13,693 nt of DNA from assembly GCA_964546285.1 (NCBI GenBank), contig CAZJJK010000096.1, positions 1 through 13,693 on the forward strand, in the 5' to 3' direction. Within the stretch, counting starts at the first letter, position 1. The number at the start of each line of letters is the position of its first letter. The DNA is from CAZJJK01 sp964546285. GTDB lineage: Bacteria; Spirochaetota; Spirochaetia; Treponematales; Breznakiellaceae. Under the pieces are notes generated by a model that searched no databases, was not told the origin of the DNA, and worked only from the letters and a program-made list of their open reading frames with translations. Position numbers and translations under genes: made by a program. Positions 1 through 7,400 of the stretch are shown in pieces.

Positions 1-60
1 ATCACGGGTTTCGTAAGCCGTATCGGATACTCAATCGGAAGGATAGCGACAGCGAAATGA
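1..60 (+). CDS. C-terminal tail of an unidentified gene (5' end outside window)
   Basis: This frame is open from base 1 to a TGA at 58-60 and gives only 19 residues (ending IGRIATAK), too few to identify. The reason to think it is real is the junction: its TGA overlaps the ATG of the next ORF as ATGA at 57-60, an arrangement typical of translationally coupled genes. A purine-rich GGAAGGA at 38-44 stands in Shine-Dalgarno position for the downstream start. No function is proposed. Confidence 0.2.
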   Translation: MTGFVSRIGYSIGRIATAK

Positions 61-290
61 CCCACGCGGACATGACGGGACTTCCGGGAGGGCCGGGGTA
101 TCGGTGGGCCTTTGAGCGCTTATATACCCACCGGCATGTGTGGAGTCATCAGATGGGGAAGATGGAATGGATGCGGCAGGTGTGGCAGGGGGAGTACCAG
201 AATCCGCCGGTGATCGATTTCAGGGCGGGAAAGCTGAAGGTGAAGGGGCAACCTGGATCGGGCTGGTTCGCTAGGCATCTGGTAGTTTAG
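57..290 (+). CDS. small unrecognised protein, 77 aa
   Basis: I do not recognise this protein. The ATG at 57 follows GGAAGGA by about 12 nt and overlaps the preceding stop as ATGA. The frame is open from the left edge of the window, so the gene could also be the 3' end of a longer one. The product is rich in Trp, Gly, His and Met, has no obvious membrane segment and ends in a stop at 288-290. Codon choice (many GGG, CGG, GTG) differs from the GGC/GCG-leaning genes to the right, which suggests foreign or mobile origin. It ends 14 nt before the solo copy of the repeat that elsewhere bounds a candidate mobile element, so it may be cargo or a remnant of a related element. It could also be a chance open frame. 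Confidence 0.35.
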   Translation: MTHADMTGLPGGPGYRWAFERLYTHRHVWSHQMGKMEWMRQVWQGEYQNPPVIDFRAGKLKVKGQPGSGWFARHLVV

Positions 291-304
291 GCTTGATTGT
301 CAGG

Positions 305-326
305 CTTCAACAAAATTGGCAGCAGT
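305..326 (+). repeat. dispersed 22-bp repeat, solo copy
   Basis: Bases 305-326 are identical over 22 bp to 13657-13678. They match the reverse complement of 13448-13469 at 21 of 22 positions. The outer end reads GGCAGCAG. It is followed here by TT rather than the TA seen at the other copies, and no inverted partner is visible to its left inside the window. It looks like one end of an element extending left out of the window, or a decayed solo terminal repeat. Confidence 0.6.
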
Positions 327-371
327 TGGTAAGCAATACTAAAAAGGGTGAAAATCCGCGCCTGTCCTCTA

Positions 372-394
372 TGACATATATTATCTATATGTCA
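372..394. other. 23-bp perfect palindrome, function unknown
   Basis: The arms TGACATATA and TATATGTCA pair perfectly over 9 bp around a 5-nt centre (TTATC). It lies in the 151-bp gap between the small ORF and the 3' end of the lipoprotein gene. It is AT-rich and lacks a following T-run, so it is not a standard intrinsic terminator on either strand. It may be a protein-binding site or part of a mobile-element remnant. No other feature is visible in 327-441. Confidence 0.4.
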
Positions 395-441
395 ATTACA
401 AGCGCTTACTGGGATAGAGAAGGCGTTCGAAAAGTATTAGG

Positions 442-2112
442 CTATCGAGCTTCAAGTAATTCCAAAAGCCGGCGATGCTGAATTTGGTAAAGTTCGTCAT
501 CGATAGAAAAGCTGTCGCGCGCTGGGATGAGGCTTTCCGCATTCAGCAAGGATACTATTTCCGGACTTCTTTTAGCTTCTTCAGGATAGTCCAGCTCCAA
601 CAAGGTAAGAAGGTCGAAATCTTCTATCGCGTCACGGAAAAGATGGGCGCGAATGGATGGGTAGGGTGCTGAAGCCTTATCTAAGGCTGGATAGAACAGC
701 ATACCGTCGCCGTTTGTCCAAGGGAAGGTAGCTGGATTTCGCCAAGGGTCCTCTCTCCATAAATCAACCGCCCAATATAAAAAGCCGTCAACATGATACT
801 TTTTAAGCCACCAGCCAAGAGCACGGTGGGCTGTCCCATACCAATCGATGCGGAAATTATCGGGAAAGCGTAGGAAGGCGTTGTTTACGCAAACATAAAC
901 CCAGACCTCATTACCCTCGCTCCGTCGCTTTTGGGCGAAGGCTCTGTCGTATTGGTCGATATTTGGGACCCAAATACCCACCTGTTCCAGCAGCGAGCGC
1001 TGACCGGCTGTCGTAAAGCCATAGGTAAGGATATGGGGAATAGACGGGGCTAACGCTTTGATAGCGTCAAAGCGCTCGCGGATAGCTTGAAGCTCCCAGA
1101 AGCCAGGTTCGTCAAAAAAATAAAAATAAAAGCGATCGGCAAGGTCGCTCTGGCCCAAATGCTCTTCTATCAAGCGTAGCATATCGCCGTAACGCTCCGC
1201 GATCTTGTCCGCTGGCAGAGTCCAAGGTATTCCGAGTTTGAGTTCAAAACAAGTAATGCCAAGATCAAGCCAAGCGGAAACAGTATTATCAAAGAGTTCC
1301 CAATCCGCGCTTGTCGTGCCAGCTTTATCAACAGAAAAAACGGAATCCAAAGGTAGGTCGACCCGTGAAGTGAAGCGATAATCCAAGCCTAAGAAGGGCA
1401 GGGTGTCGTCGCGTTCCTTTGTCCAGGCGCCATTATAATAGCGTTTATCGTTAAAGTTTTCTTTACGGAAATTAACTGAGCTTTTAAGAAAGCTGGTCTT
1501 GGGGAGATCGACATCGTAAACCTTCAGCTTTATCGGGACGGTCCAATCCTTCTTGCCCTTATCTTTGACATGGATTGAACCAGCATACAGCCCGGCCGGA
1601 GCTTCCGCCGGGACGCGTACCGTGATAAAAAACGCTCTATTCGATTTTGGAGGGACTTGTACGGCGGCGCTGGGAAGTAAGGGGTCCGGGTAATAAGCGC
1701 GCTGCCTGAAGCCAACAAAACTAGGTTTATTGACAAAGATATAAGCCGCCGTTTCCACTATTGGGGCTATAGCTGCCCCGTTTGGTCCGGTTAATGGCTC
1801 GGTTTGGCAAATAAGGTCAGCGGCTTCATCGCCTGAGTAAAAAAGTAGCTGTATAGATTCGGCTTCGCCTCTGGCGGCGTCTAATTCGATATTGTCTTTA
1901 TATCCGGCGCGGACAAGCTGATCCGGGCGAGCCTTTAGGCTGGCTGGCAGGACCATGAGGCGCGGCTCATTTGCATAGTCTTGATCAGTGGCCTGATCGA
2001 TATCAATAATTCGATATTTAGGATGGGCCAAGCTGGCGCAGGCGCTAAGAACGCATGCCACGGCTAATAGCGAAAAGCTTCTTTGTACACGGAGCATATT
2101 CCATGATAGCAT
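442..2112 (-). CDS. lipoprotein with GH123/DUF4091-like glycoside hydrolase domain
   Basis: The protein has 556 aa. A short basic N-terminus and hydrophobic stretch end in a canonical lipobox, LSAC, with Cys25 as the predicted lipidation site, so it should be exported and membrane-anchored. Residues about 60-205 look like a beta-rich N-terminal domain. Residues about 235-500 resemble the catalytic barrel of GH123/DUF4091 proteins. Visible motifs are FYFFDEP with an adjacent acid pair (Asp334, Glu335), the likely catalytic pair by analogy with GH123 enzymes; VDGFLYWAVD at 441-450; NGDGMLFYP at 467-475; and the C-terminal RDAIEDFDLLTLLE. GH123 includes beta-N-acetylgalactosaminidases, but substrate cannot be assigned here. 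Start: ATG at 2112 has only a weak upstream GAG, and the in-frame ATG at 2097 (Met6) would preserve the signal peptide. It is transcribed divergently from the deacetylase operon, which includes the signal peptidase that would process it. Confidence 0.88.
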   Translation of the reverse strand: MLSWNMLRVQRSFSLLAVACVLSACASLAHPKYRIIDIDQATDQDYANEPRLMVLPASLKARPDQLVRAGYKDNIELDAARGEAESIQLLFYSGDEAADLICQTEPLTGPNGAAIAPIVETAAYIFVNKPSFVGFRQRAYYPDPLLPSAAVQVPPKSNRAFFITVRVPAEAPAGLYAGSIHVKDKGKKDWTVPIKLKVYDVDLPKTSFLKSSVNFRKENFNDKRYYNGAWTKERDDTLPFLGLDYRFTSRVDLPLDSVFSVDKAGTTSADWELFDNTVSAWLDLGITCFELKLGIPWTLPADKIAERYGDMLRLIEEHLGQSDLADRFYFYFFDEPGFWELQAIRERFDAIKALAPSIPHILTYGFTTAGQRSLLEQVGIWVPNIDQYDRAFAQKRRSEGNEVWVYVCVNNAFLRFPDNFRIDWYGTAHRALGWWLKKYHVDGFLYWAVDLWREDPWRNPATFPWTNGDGMLFYPALDKASAPYPSIRAHLFRDAIEDFDLLTLLELDYPEEAKRSPEIVSLLNAESLIPARDSFSIDDELYQIQHRRLLELLEAR

Positions 2113-2269
2113 ATTTCAAATCTCGGTGTGATAGGCTTGGCCGCCGGACGTCTATCCGCTACAGTAAGCCGTAAAGCGTCGCTTGTCGCGGACAGGACGC
2201 GAAAAAGTCCAGAAGGATATAGCGTGTAAATAGCCTCTAAAGGGCTGGACTGCTTGTGGAGAGAGGACC

Positions 2270-3067
2270 ATGAAAACGATCTATCTATGTTATCCAGGCG
2301 GTCGCTTTAAAGCGCTTAGCTTTAGTTATGACGATGGCCGAGAAGCTGACAGACGCTTAGTTGAGCTCTTTAACGCGAAGGGGCTTAAGGCGAGTTTTCA
2401 TTTGAATGGCGGCTTATTAGGTCAGGACGGCCGGATCGCGGCTAAAGATGTGGCGCGTTTATACCAAGGACACGAAGTCGCCTGCCACACCCTGACACAT
2501 CCGACCATAGCTCGTTGCCCCCGAGAACTAATCGCCCGTCAATTGCTGGATGATCGCGCGGCGCTGGAGGACTTGCTTGGGTATACCGTGCGCGGTCTTT
2601 CCTACCCAAATGGATCGCATAACGCCGAGATTGAGGCTCTGCTACCGCTCCTTGGCTTTGCCTATGGCCGGATAGTACCCTCTACCGGTGGTTTTTCTTT
2701 GCCGGAAGATCCTTACCGTTGGGCGGCCAGCTGTCACCATAATCATAAGTTAAAGGATTTGGCCGCTGACTTTTTGGATCTTAAAAAGAGCCAATACCTA
2801 TACCTTATGTACGTTTGGGGGCATAGCTATGAATTCGATAAGGATGATAACTGGGAGCTTATGGAAAGTGTCACGGAAAGGCTGGGTGGACGTGACGATA
2901 TTTGGTATGCGACGAATATCGAAATTATCGATTATTTAGAGCGCTGGCGCGCGATGCGTTTTTCAGCCAATTGCGAGCTGGCAACCAATCCGTCCGCCGA
3001 GGCGCTTTGGTTGACGGTGGACGGTAAGCCGATGGAAATACCGCCAGGCGCGACTATCAGGCTCTAG
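2270..3067 (+). CDS. polysaccharide deacetylase-like (NodB homology) protein
   Basis: The protein has 265 aa. The carbohydrate esterase 4 / NodB signature is clear. Motif 1 is SYDDG, with Asp21 as candidate base and Asp22 as metal ligand. Motif 2 is HTLTH, with His73 and His77 completing the Asp-His-His metal site. A motif 3-like segment RGLSYPNG follows at 108-115, and WGHSYEFD near 183-190 may supply the late His. These enzymes remove N- or O-acetyl groups from chitin-like polymers, peptidoglycan or smaller sugars. There is no signal peptide or membrane anchor, so it should act in the cytoplasm, perhaps on a soluble acetylated sugar. The ATG is preceded by GGAGAGAGGA (2258-2267), a strong ribosome site. 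It is the first gene of a three-gene operon and ends 10 nt before the next start. Confidence 0.9.
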   Translation: MKTIYLCYPGGRFKALSFSYDDGREADRRLVELFNAKGLKASFHLNGGLLGQDGRIAAKDVARLYQGHEVACHTLTHPTIARCPRELIARQLLDDRAALEDLLGYTVRGLSYPNGSHNAEIEALLPLLGFAYGRIVPSTGGFSLPEDPYRWAASCHHNHKLKDLAADFLDLKKSQYLYLMYVWGHSYEFDKDDNWELMESVTERLGGRDDIWYATNIEIIDYLERWRAMRFSANCELATNPSAEALWLTVDGKPMEIPPGATIRL

Positions 3068-3077
3068 GCTGGCGCGC

Positions 3078-3911
3078 GTGATAGAAACTAAGGGTATCAA
3101 TCTTTACGCCGAATATTCGCTTCATGATGCTTTAAAACGCTATTACGCGGGTAGCGGCGGTCGCTTGGAAGTGGATATTGATGGCCGTATCGCCGATGCC
3201 GTTCGCGCCGACGGTGAAATTATCGAGGTTCAAACTAAGGGCCTTTGGGCGATCCAGGCTAAGGTGGCTTCATGGGCGGATGCCGGACGGCGCGTTCGGG
3301 TTGTTAGGCCTATCACGGTGTTACGGCGTATAGAGAGACGCTCTGAGGCTGGAGAACTTCTATCTAGTCGAAAAAGTCCCAAGAAAGAGGATTTTTGGGA
3401 TCTGTTTGAGGAACTGGTCAGAACCCCTCTCCTTATTGGTCGTGATGAAATTAGCTTGGAGTTTATCTCTATCGCCGCTACGGAGGAACGGCGGGTTCTA
3501 TCCTGTCCTGTCCGCCGTGGCCGCCATTTACGCGATTATAAGACTGTTGACCGCCGATTGGATGAGCTTTATTCCAGCCGCGTTCTGAGCGGGCGTCAAA
3601 GCTGGCTGGACCTGCTTCCTCAAGATCCGCCCCCCCCCTGGACCAGTGCGTCTTTGGGAAGCGCGCTTGATATTGGGACTCGACGCGCCCGCCTTGTTTT
3701 GTATACCCTATGCCGAGCCGCCTTAATCGCGACAGGTCCCGCGCCGGAAAGCGCTGGGTTTGAAGGGAGTTCTCCCTCTGGGAGTGTTCCCTCCGGGAGT
3801 GTTCCTTCTATGGGGGCTCGCGGAAAGGGTTCTTCTACAGAGGCATCTGCCCCTGACGGGCGGCGCTTGGGTCGCGGCCGACGTCTTTATTATTACCCGG
3901 TGGAGGTTTAA
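3078..3911 (+). CDS. unrecognised protein with possible PD-(D/E)XK-like N-terminal motif
   Basis: The protein has 277 aa and I cannot name the family. It begins with GTG 10 nt after the deacetylase stop, without a strong ribosome site, so it is probably translationally coupled. An alternating pattern at the N-terminus (Glu12, then DGRIADAV with Asp40, then EIIEVQT with Glu50 and Gln52) resembles the E...D...ExQ/K core of PD-(D/E)XK nucleases. This is inference from spacing only. Residues about 60-190 are charged, with an RKSPKKEDFWDLFEELVR segment, and no membrane segments are seen. After about residue 225 the protein becomes a Gly/Ser/Pro low-complexity tail encoded partly by a 3 x 15-bp tandem repeat, then ends in a basic, Tyr-rich patch. 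A C9 tract lies at 3630-3638. lspA starts 4 nt downstream, with its ribosome site inside the end of this gene. Confidence 0.75.
   Translation: MIETKGINLYAEYSLHDALKRYYAGSGGRLEVDIDGRIADAVRADGEIIEVQTKGLWAIQAKVASWADAGRRVRVVRPITVLRRIERRSEAGELLSSRKSPKKEDFWDLFEELVRTPLLIGRDEISLEFISIAATEERRVLSCPVRRGRHLRDYKTVDRRLDELYSSRVLSGRQSWLDLLPQDPPPPWTSASLGSALDIGTRRARLVLYTLCRAALIATGPAPESAGFEGSSPSGSVPSGSVPSMGARGKGSSTEASAPDGRRLGRGRRLYYYPVEV
3630..3638 (+). repeat. C9 homopolymer tract inside a gene
   Basis: Nine consecutive C bases encode part of the DPPPPW segment of the unrecognised 277-aa protein. Tracts of this length are prone to slippage, and a one-base change would truncate the last third of the protein. It may be a phase-variation site or a spot to re-check for sequencing error. 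Confidence 0.6.
3765..3809 (+). repeat. in-frame 15-bp tandem repeat, 3 units
   Basis: Three consecutive 15-bp units begin GGGAGT at 3765, 3780 and 3795. Units 2 and 3 differ from each other at two positions, and unit 1 is slightly more diverged. They encode GSSPS-GSVPS-GSVPS near the C-terminus of the 277-aa protein. The unit length is a multiple of three, so copy-number change keeps the frame. Confidence 0.8.
3902..3906 (+). promoter_or_regulatory. ribosome binding site of lspA
   Basis: GGAGG ends 9 nt before the ATG at 3916. It decides the lspA start: the frame stays open upstream to 3760 inside the preceding gene, but no comparable site precedes those earlier ATGs. Confidence 0.75.
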
Positions 3912-3915
3912 GTCC

Positions 3916-4455
3916 ATGGAGCCAAATACGAGCATGACGCGGAACCGGATATGGGCTTCGGCCGGTATTATCGGGTTTTTAGCCCTGGATCTGTTGAGTA
4001 AAACGTGGGCTGAGCACTTTTTTAGAAATCGTGGTCCACTTCGCGTTATCGGTAGTTACTTTATAATGACCTTTTCAGAGAACCACGGCGGCTTTCTCAG
4101 TCTTGGCGCTTCTATCAGCGGTCTTGTTTGGAACCTAATTTTTATCGTTGTGCCTATCCTTGTGATCGCGGCTATCATTTTTTACCTTTTTTTTAAACCG
4201 GCTTCGGCTATCTCGCGTTGGTCTTATGTCCTAATCATATCCGGTGGTCTTGGTAATGTGATTGACCGCGTTATCCGCGAAGGCTATGTCCGCGATTTTT
4301 TAAACTTTGGTGTTGGAACCTTTCGTACCGGTATACTAAATATCGCGGATATTTATGTCACTATCGGCGTAATCCTGCTCTTTTTTGGCCAGCGCGATTC
4401 TGAAAGAGCTCTTAATTCCAAAGAAGGGGCGAAGGGCGAGACCGAGCTTCCCTAA
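3916..4455 (+). CDS. lspA: lipoprotein signal peptidase (signal peptidase II)
   Basis: The protein has 179 aa from the ATG at 3916, a usual length for LspA. The enzyme cleaves the signal peptide from diacylglyceryl-modified prolipoproteins in the inner membrane. Four hydrophobic segments are visible (about 11-28, 67-93, 102-119, 138-158). Family motifs are SENHGGFLSLG (54-64), equivalent to the NxGxAF block; GGLGNVIDR (110-118); VRDFLNF with catalytic Asp127; and LNIADIYV with catalytic Asp145. The two Asp residues form the aspartyl dyad of the family. The N-terminal DLLSK (25-29) matches the usual D-x-x-x-K. The start is set by GGAGG at 3902-3906; a second in-frame ATG at 3934 is also possible. 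It is the last gene of the operon and converges on dnaE2 with only 21 nt between stops. The divergent lipoprotein gene at 442-2112 is a plausible substrate. Confidence 0.95.
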   Translation: MEPNTSMTRNRIWASAGIIGFLALDLLSKTWAEHFFRNRGPLRVIGSYFIMTFSENHGGFLSLGASISGLVWNLIFIVVPILVIAAIIFYLFFKPASAISRWSYVLIISGGLGNVIDRVIREGYVRDFLNFGVGTFRTGILNIADIYVTIGVILLFFGQRDSERALNSKEGAKGETELP

Positions 4456-4476
4456 GCGTTTTGGCCGCGGGCACTA

Positions 4477-7400
4477 TTATAGCGGCGATATCGATTTTAT
4501 TGTCAAATAACGCGCTGCCTGATCTTCTTCTACCCGGCCTTTTAGCCAGAGAGGCCCTTGTTCAAACAGATAAGCGCGATAACGCTCATAGCTATCCGGA
4601 AATAAGACAGTCTCGAAAAGGGCGCTTTCATCCTCGAAGCTGACAAAGTTCATAGCGCGGCCATCAAACGTAATAAGCTCTTTTTGGGTGATAGGCCATC
4701 CGAGTAGGGTAACTTGTCTTCCCAGCCACCAGGAGCTTGGTTTATTCTGGACTAGCGGGTTGGCGAACACATTAATGCTTTGTCCGACATGGCTGTCAGA
4801 GCTGGAGCCGGGATGGGGGAAGATCTCAGCGGCGAATACCCGTTTTACGCCGGAAAAAGACCGACGCCAAAGATAGAGCGGATGATGATCGCGGAGAAAC
4901 CCGAGGGCGCGGTATTCCGCCCGCAGGTCGGCGTCGGTTGACGCTTGTTTTCTTGGCGCCGCGTTTTGTTGTGAGCACTGCTCTTTTTTCGGCGCCGCGT
5001 CGGTGAAAAGCCAGTCCCCGTTTTCTTTGACCGCGGCGTCAACGAGCAAGCGCCTGGCTTGGTTAACGCGGCTGACGGCGGCGCCGGCTTCGTCCGAGGC
5101 CAAATCATCCAGGGCTCCGGAATCCACTAAGGCTAAGCAGTCGTCGCGGCTCAATTGAACCCGGCGGCGTAGGTCAATCAGATCGCGGAAGGGGCCGGCG
5201 CCGTCACGGCTGGCTATAAGGGCGTCAGCGGCTGTCCGCGAAAGATTCGCGATAGCCATTAGCCCGATAACGATTAGTTTGCCGCGAGCGTGATAACGAT
5301 AGCGGCTGTACCTAATATCCGGTCCTGAGATAGCCAAGCCCATCCGTCTAGCCTCGCTGATATAAGCGGCGGCGGAATAATAGCCGCCGCGGTTGCTTAA
5401 GACGGCGGCCATAAAAGCGGCTCCATGATGAACCCGCAGGTAAGCGGATTGGAAAGAAACCATGGCGTAGGAAGCGCTGTGGGGCTTACAAAACGAATAC
5501 CCCGAAAACGATAACATCATCTCCCAAACAGCTTCTATCGCCGTCTGTTCCACGCCACGCGATAGGCAACCGGAAAAAAACCTATCGCGATACTCGCTGA
5601 GCAAGGTGGAACCAGCTTTTTTAGCGATAATTTTTCTTAGCTGATCGGCTTCCGCCTCATCAAAGCCGGCCAGGGCCACGGCGGTCTTGGACACATCCTC
5701 TTGGTAACAGAGAATACCATAGCTTTCGGAAAGGATACGGTCCAAGGCCGGATGAATAGCTTGATACGCCTCGCCGCGTAGCCGTCGGACATATTCGGCG
5801 ATAAAGCGATTTGCCGCCGGCCTGATTATAGAGCTATGTATTACGATATGCCCAAAATCGCCAACGCCAGTTTTTCTCTGCAACTGCCTCATGGCGGGGC
5901 TTTCTATATAGAATACGCCCATGCTATCGCCTCGTGCCAGGGCCGTGATCGTTTGGGTGTCATCAATTGGCCGCCACAGTGCCGTATCGATGTTTACCCC
6001 CTCCTCGGTTAGATTGGCCAGGGTGTCGCGGATCACGGCTAAGGATCGATTCCCTAGTAGATCGATCTTAACGAGCCCCGCCGCCTCAACCCCCTCCTTT
6101 TCCCAAGCGAGAAGGGGGTAGCCCTCGGCTGAACGCTCTATCGGGCAGTAGCGATACATTGGCCGCGGCGTGATGACTAGTCCGCCGCAGTGCATACCTA
6201 GGCCTCGTGGCAGGCCGACCAAACGCTGAGCGACCGAACGTATTTTCGCCATAAGGGGGTCTTCCGTTTCAGCGCCTTTATGCTCGGCGCCCCTAAGCTC
6301 GGCGCTAGGCTCCATTCCCTTCTTTCGCGGCGGCGCGGCGCGGCGGCGTTCGCGCTCTTTGGCGCTGATCTCGCCGTCGCCCAAGCCATAAGCCTTGGCC
6401 GTTTCGCGCAGGGCCGAACGGTAGCGGAACAGGTTGTGGTTAGCGACCCGGGCGCAACGCTCGCCAAAACGATCCATAACAGCCTTTATCAGTTCATCCC
6501 GTTCGTCCCAGGCAAAATCGATATCGATATCAGGCGGGTCCGGCCGGCTGGGGTTGAGAAAACGCTCGAAATATAAATTGTGGGCGATAGGATCCACGTT
6601 GGTTAAGCCCAAGGCGTAAGAGACGATAGAGGCGGCGGCCGAACCCCGGCCACAGGTTCGGGAGGCGAGGGCGACGATATCGTCCACCACGAGAAAATAA
6701 TCGGAAAAGCCCTTGCGCTCGATAATATCTAGCTCGTAATCGATTCGTTCCAAGATAGCGTCCGGCAGCTCGCCATAGCGTTTTTCAGCGCCAACCAGGC
6801 AACGTTCGCGCAAGATCTTCGCCGCGCTTTGGCCACCGGGGTCTTCATAGGCGGGAAAAACGAAGCCATCAAAGATATGGTCCAAGACACAGTGATTGGC
6901 TATTTCTTTTGTCGCCTTTAGGGCTTCTGGCCAGGCCGATAGCCGCCGTTCAATAGTTTCCGGTGGTAAAAAGAAAGAGTCTATCGCCGCCGTCTCGGTT
7001 TCCGCTAAAGAACCCACCGTTTTATTGAGAGCGATAGCGCGGAGGACCCGATGAACGGTGATATCGCTTTTATCCAAAAACAAGGCATCGCCCAGCGTCG
7101 CGAGCGGCAACCCTCGCCGCCGCGCCGCCGCGATAGCGCCTTGATGCGAGGGCGTGATAGCCGCATAGAGAAATGGCGCTTGACCGCTTAGCCTGTCAAG
7201 ATAGAGCTCGCTGTCGGTTATAAGTATAAGGTCTTTAGACAGCCTTTTAAGGGCGCTAATTAAGGTAAAGCCGTCCTTGCGGCTTTCGCTCAGCAATTGG
7301 CAAAGATCGCCAAAGCCGGCGCGGGTCTTGGCTAAGGCCACTACCCTGGCGCCGCGATTCATCCCAGAACGCTGTATGGCCGTCCTAGTCGGCGCTCCCC

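Noticed and set aside
293..672. Short plus-strand ORFs at 293-481 and 475-672
   Set aside because: The second lies antisense to the lipoprotein gene; the first reads through the repeat and the palindrome. Neither has a ribosome site or protein-like sequence.
2176..2200. Nested hairpin (GCGTC...GACGC around TGTC-GCG-GACA) in the divergent intergenic region
   Set aside because: The stem is interrupted and short, no T-run follows on either strand, and no promoter or riboswitch pattern is recognisable around it.
3760..3915. Upstream extension of the lspA reading frame (231 aa version)
   Set aside because: The extra 52 residues overlap the preceding gene in another frame, lack a ribosome site and are not LspA-like. 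GGAGG at 3902-3906 points to the ATG at 3916.
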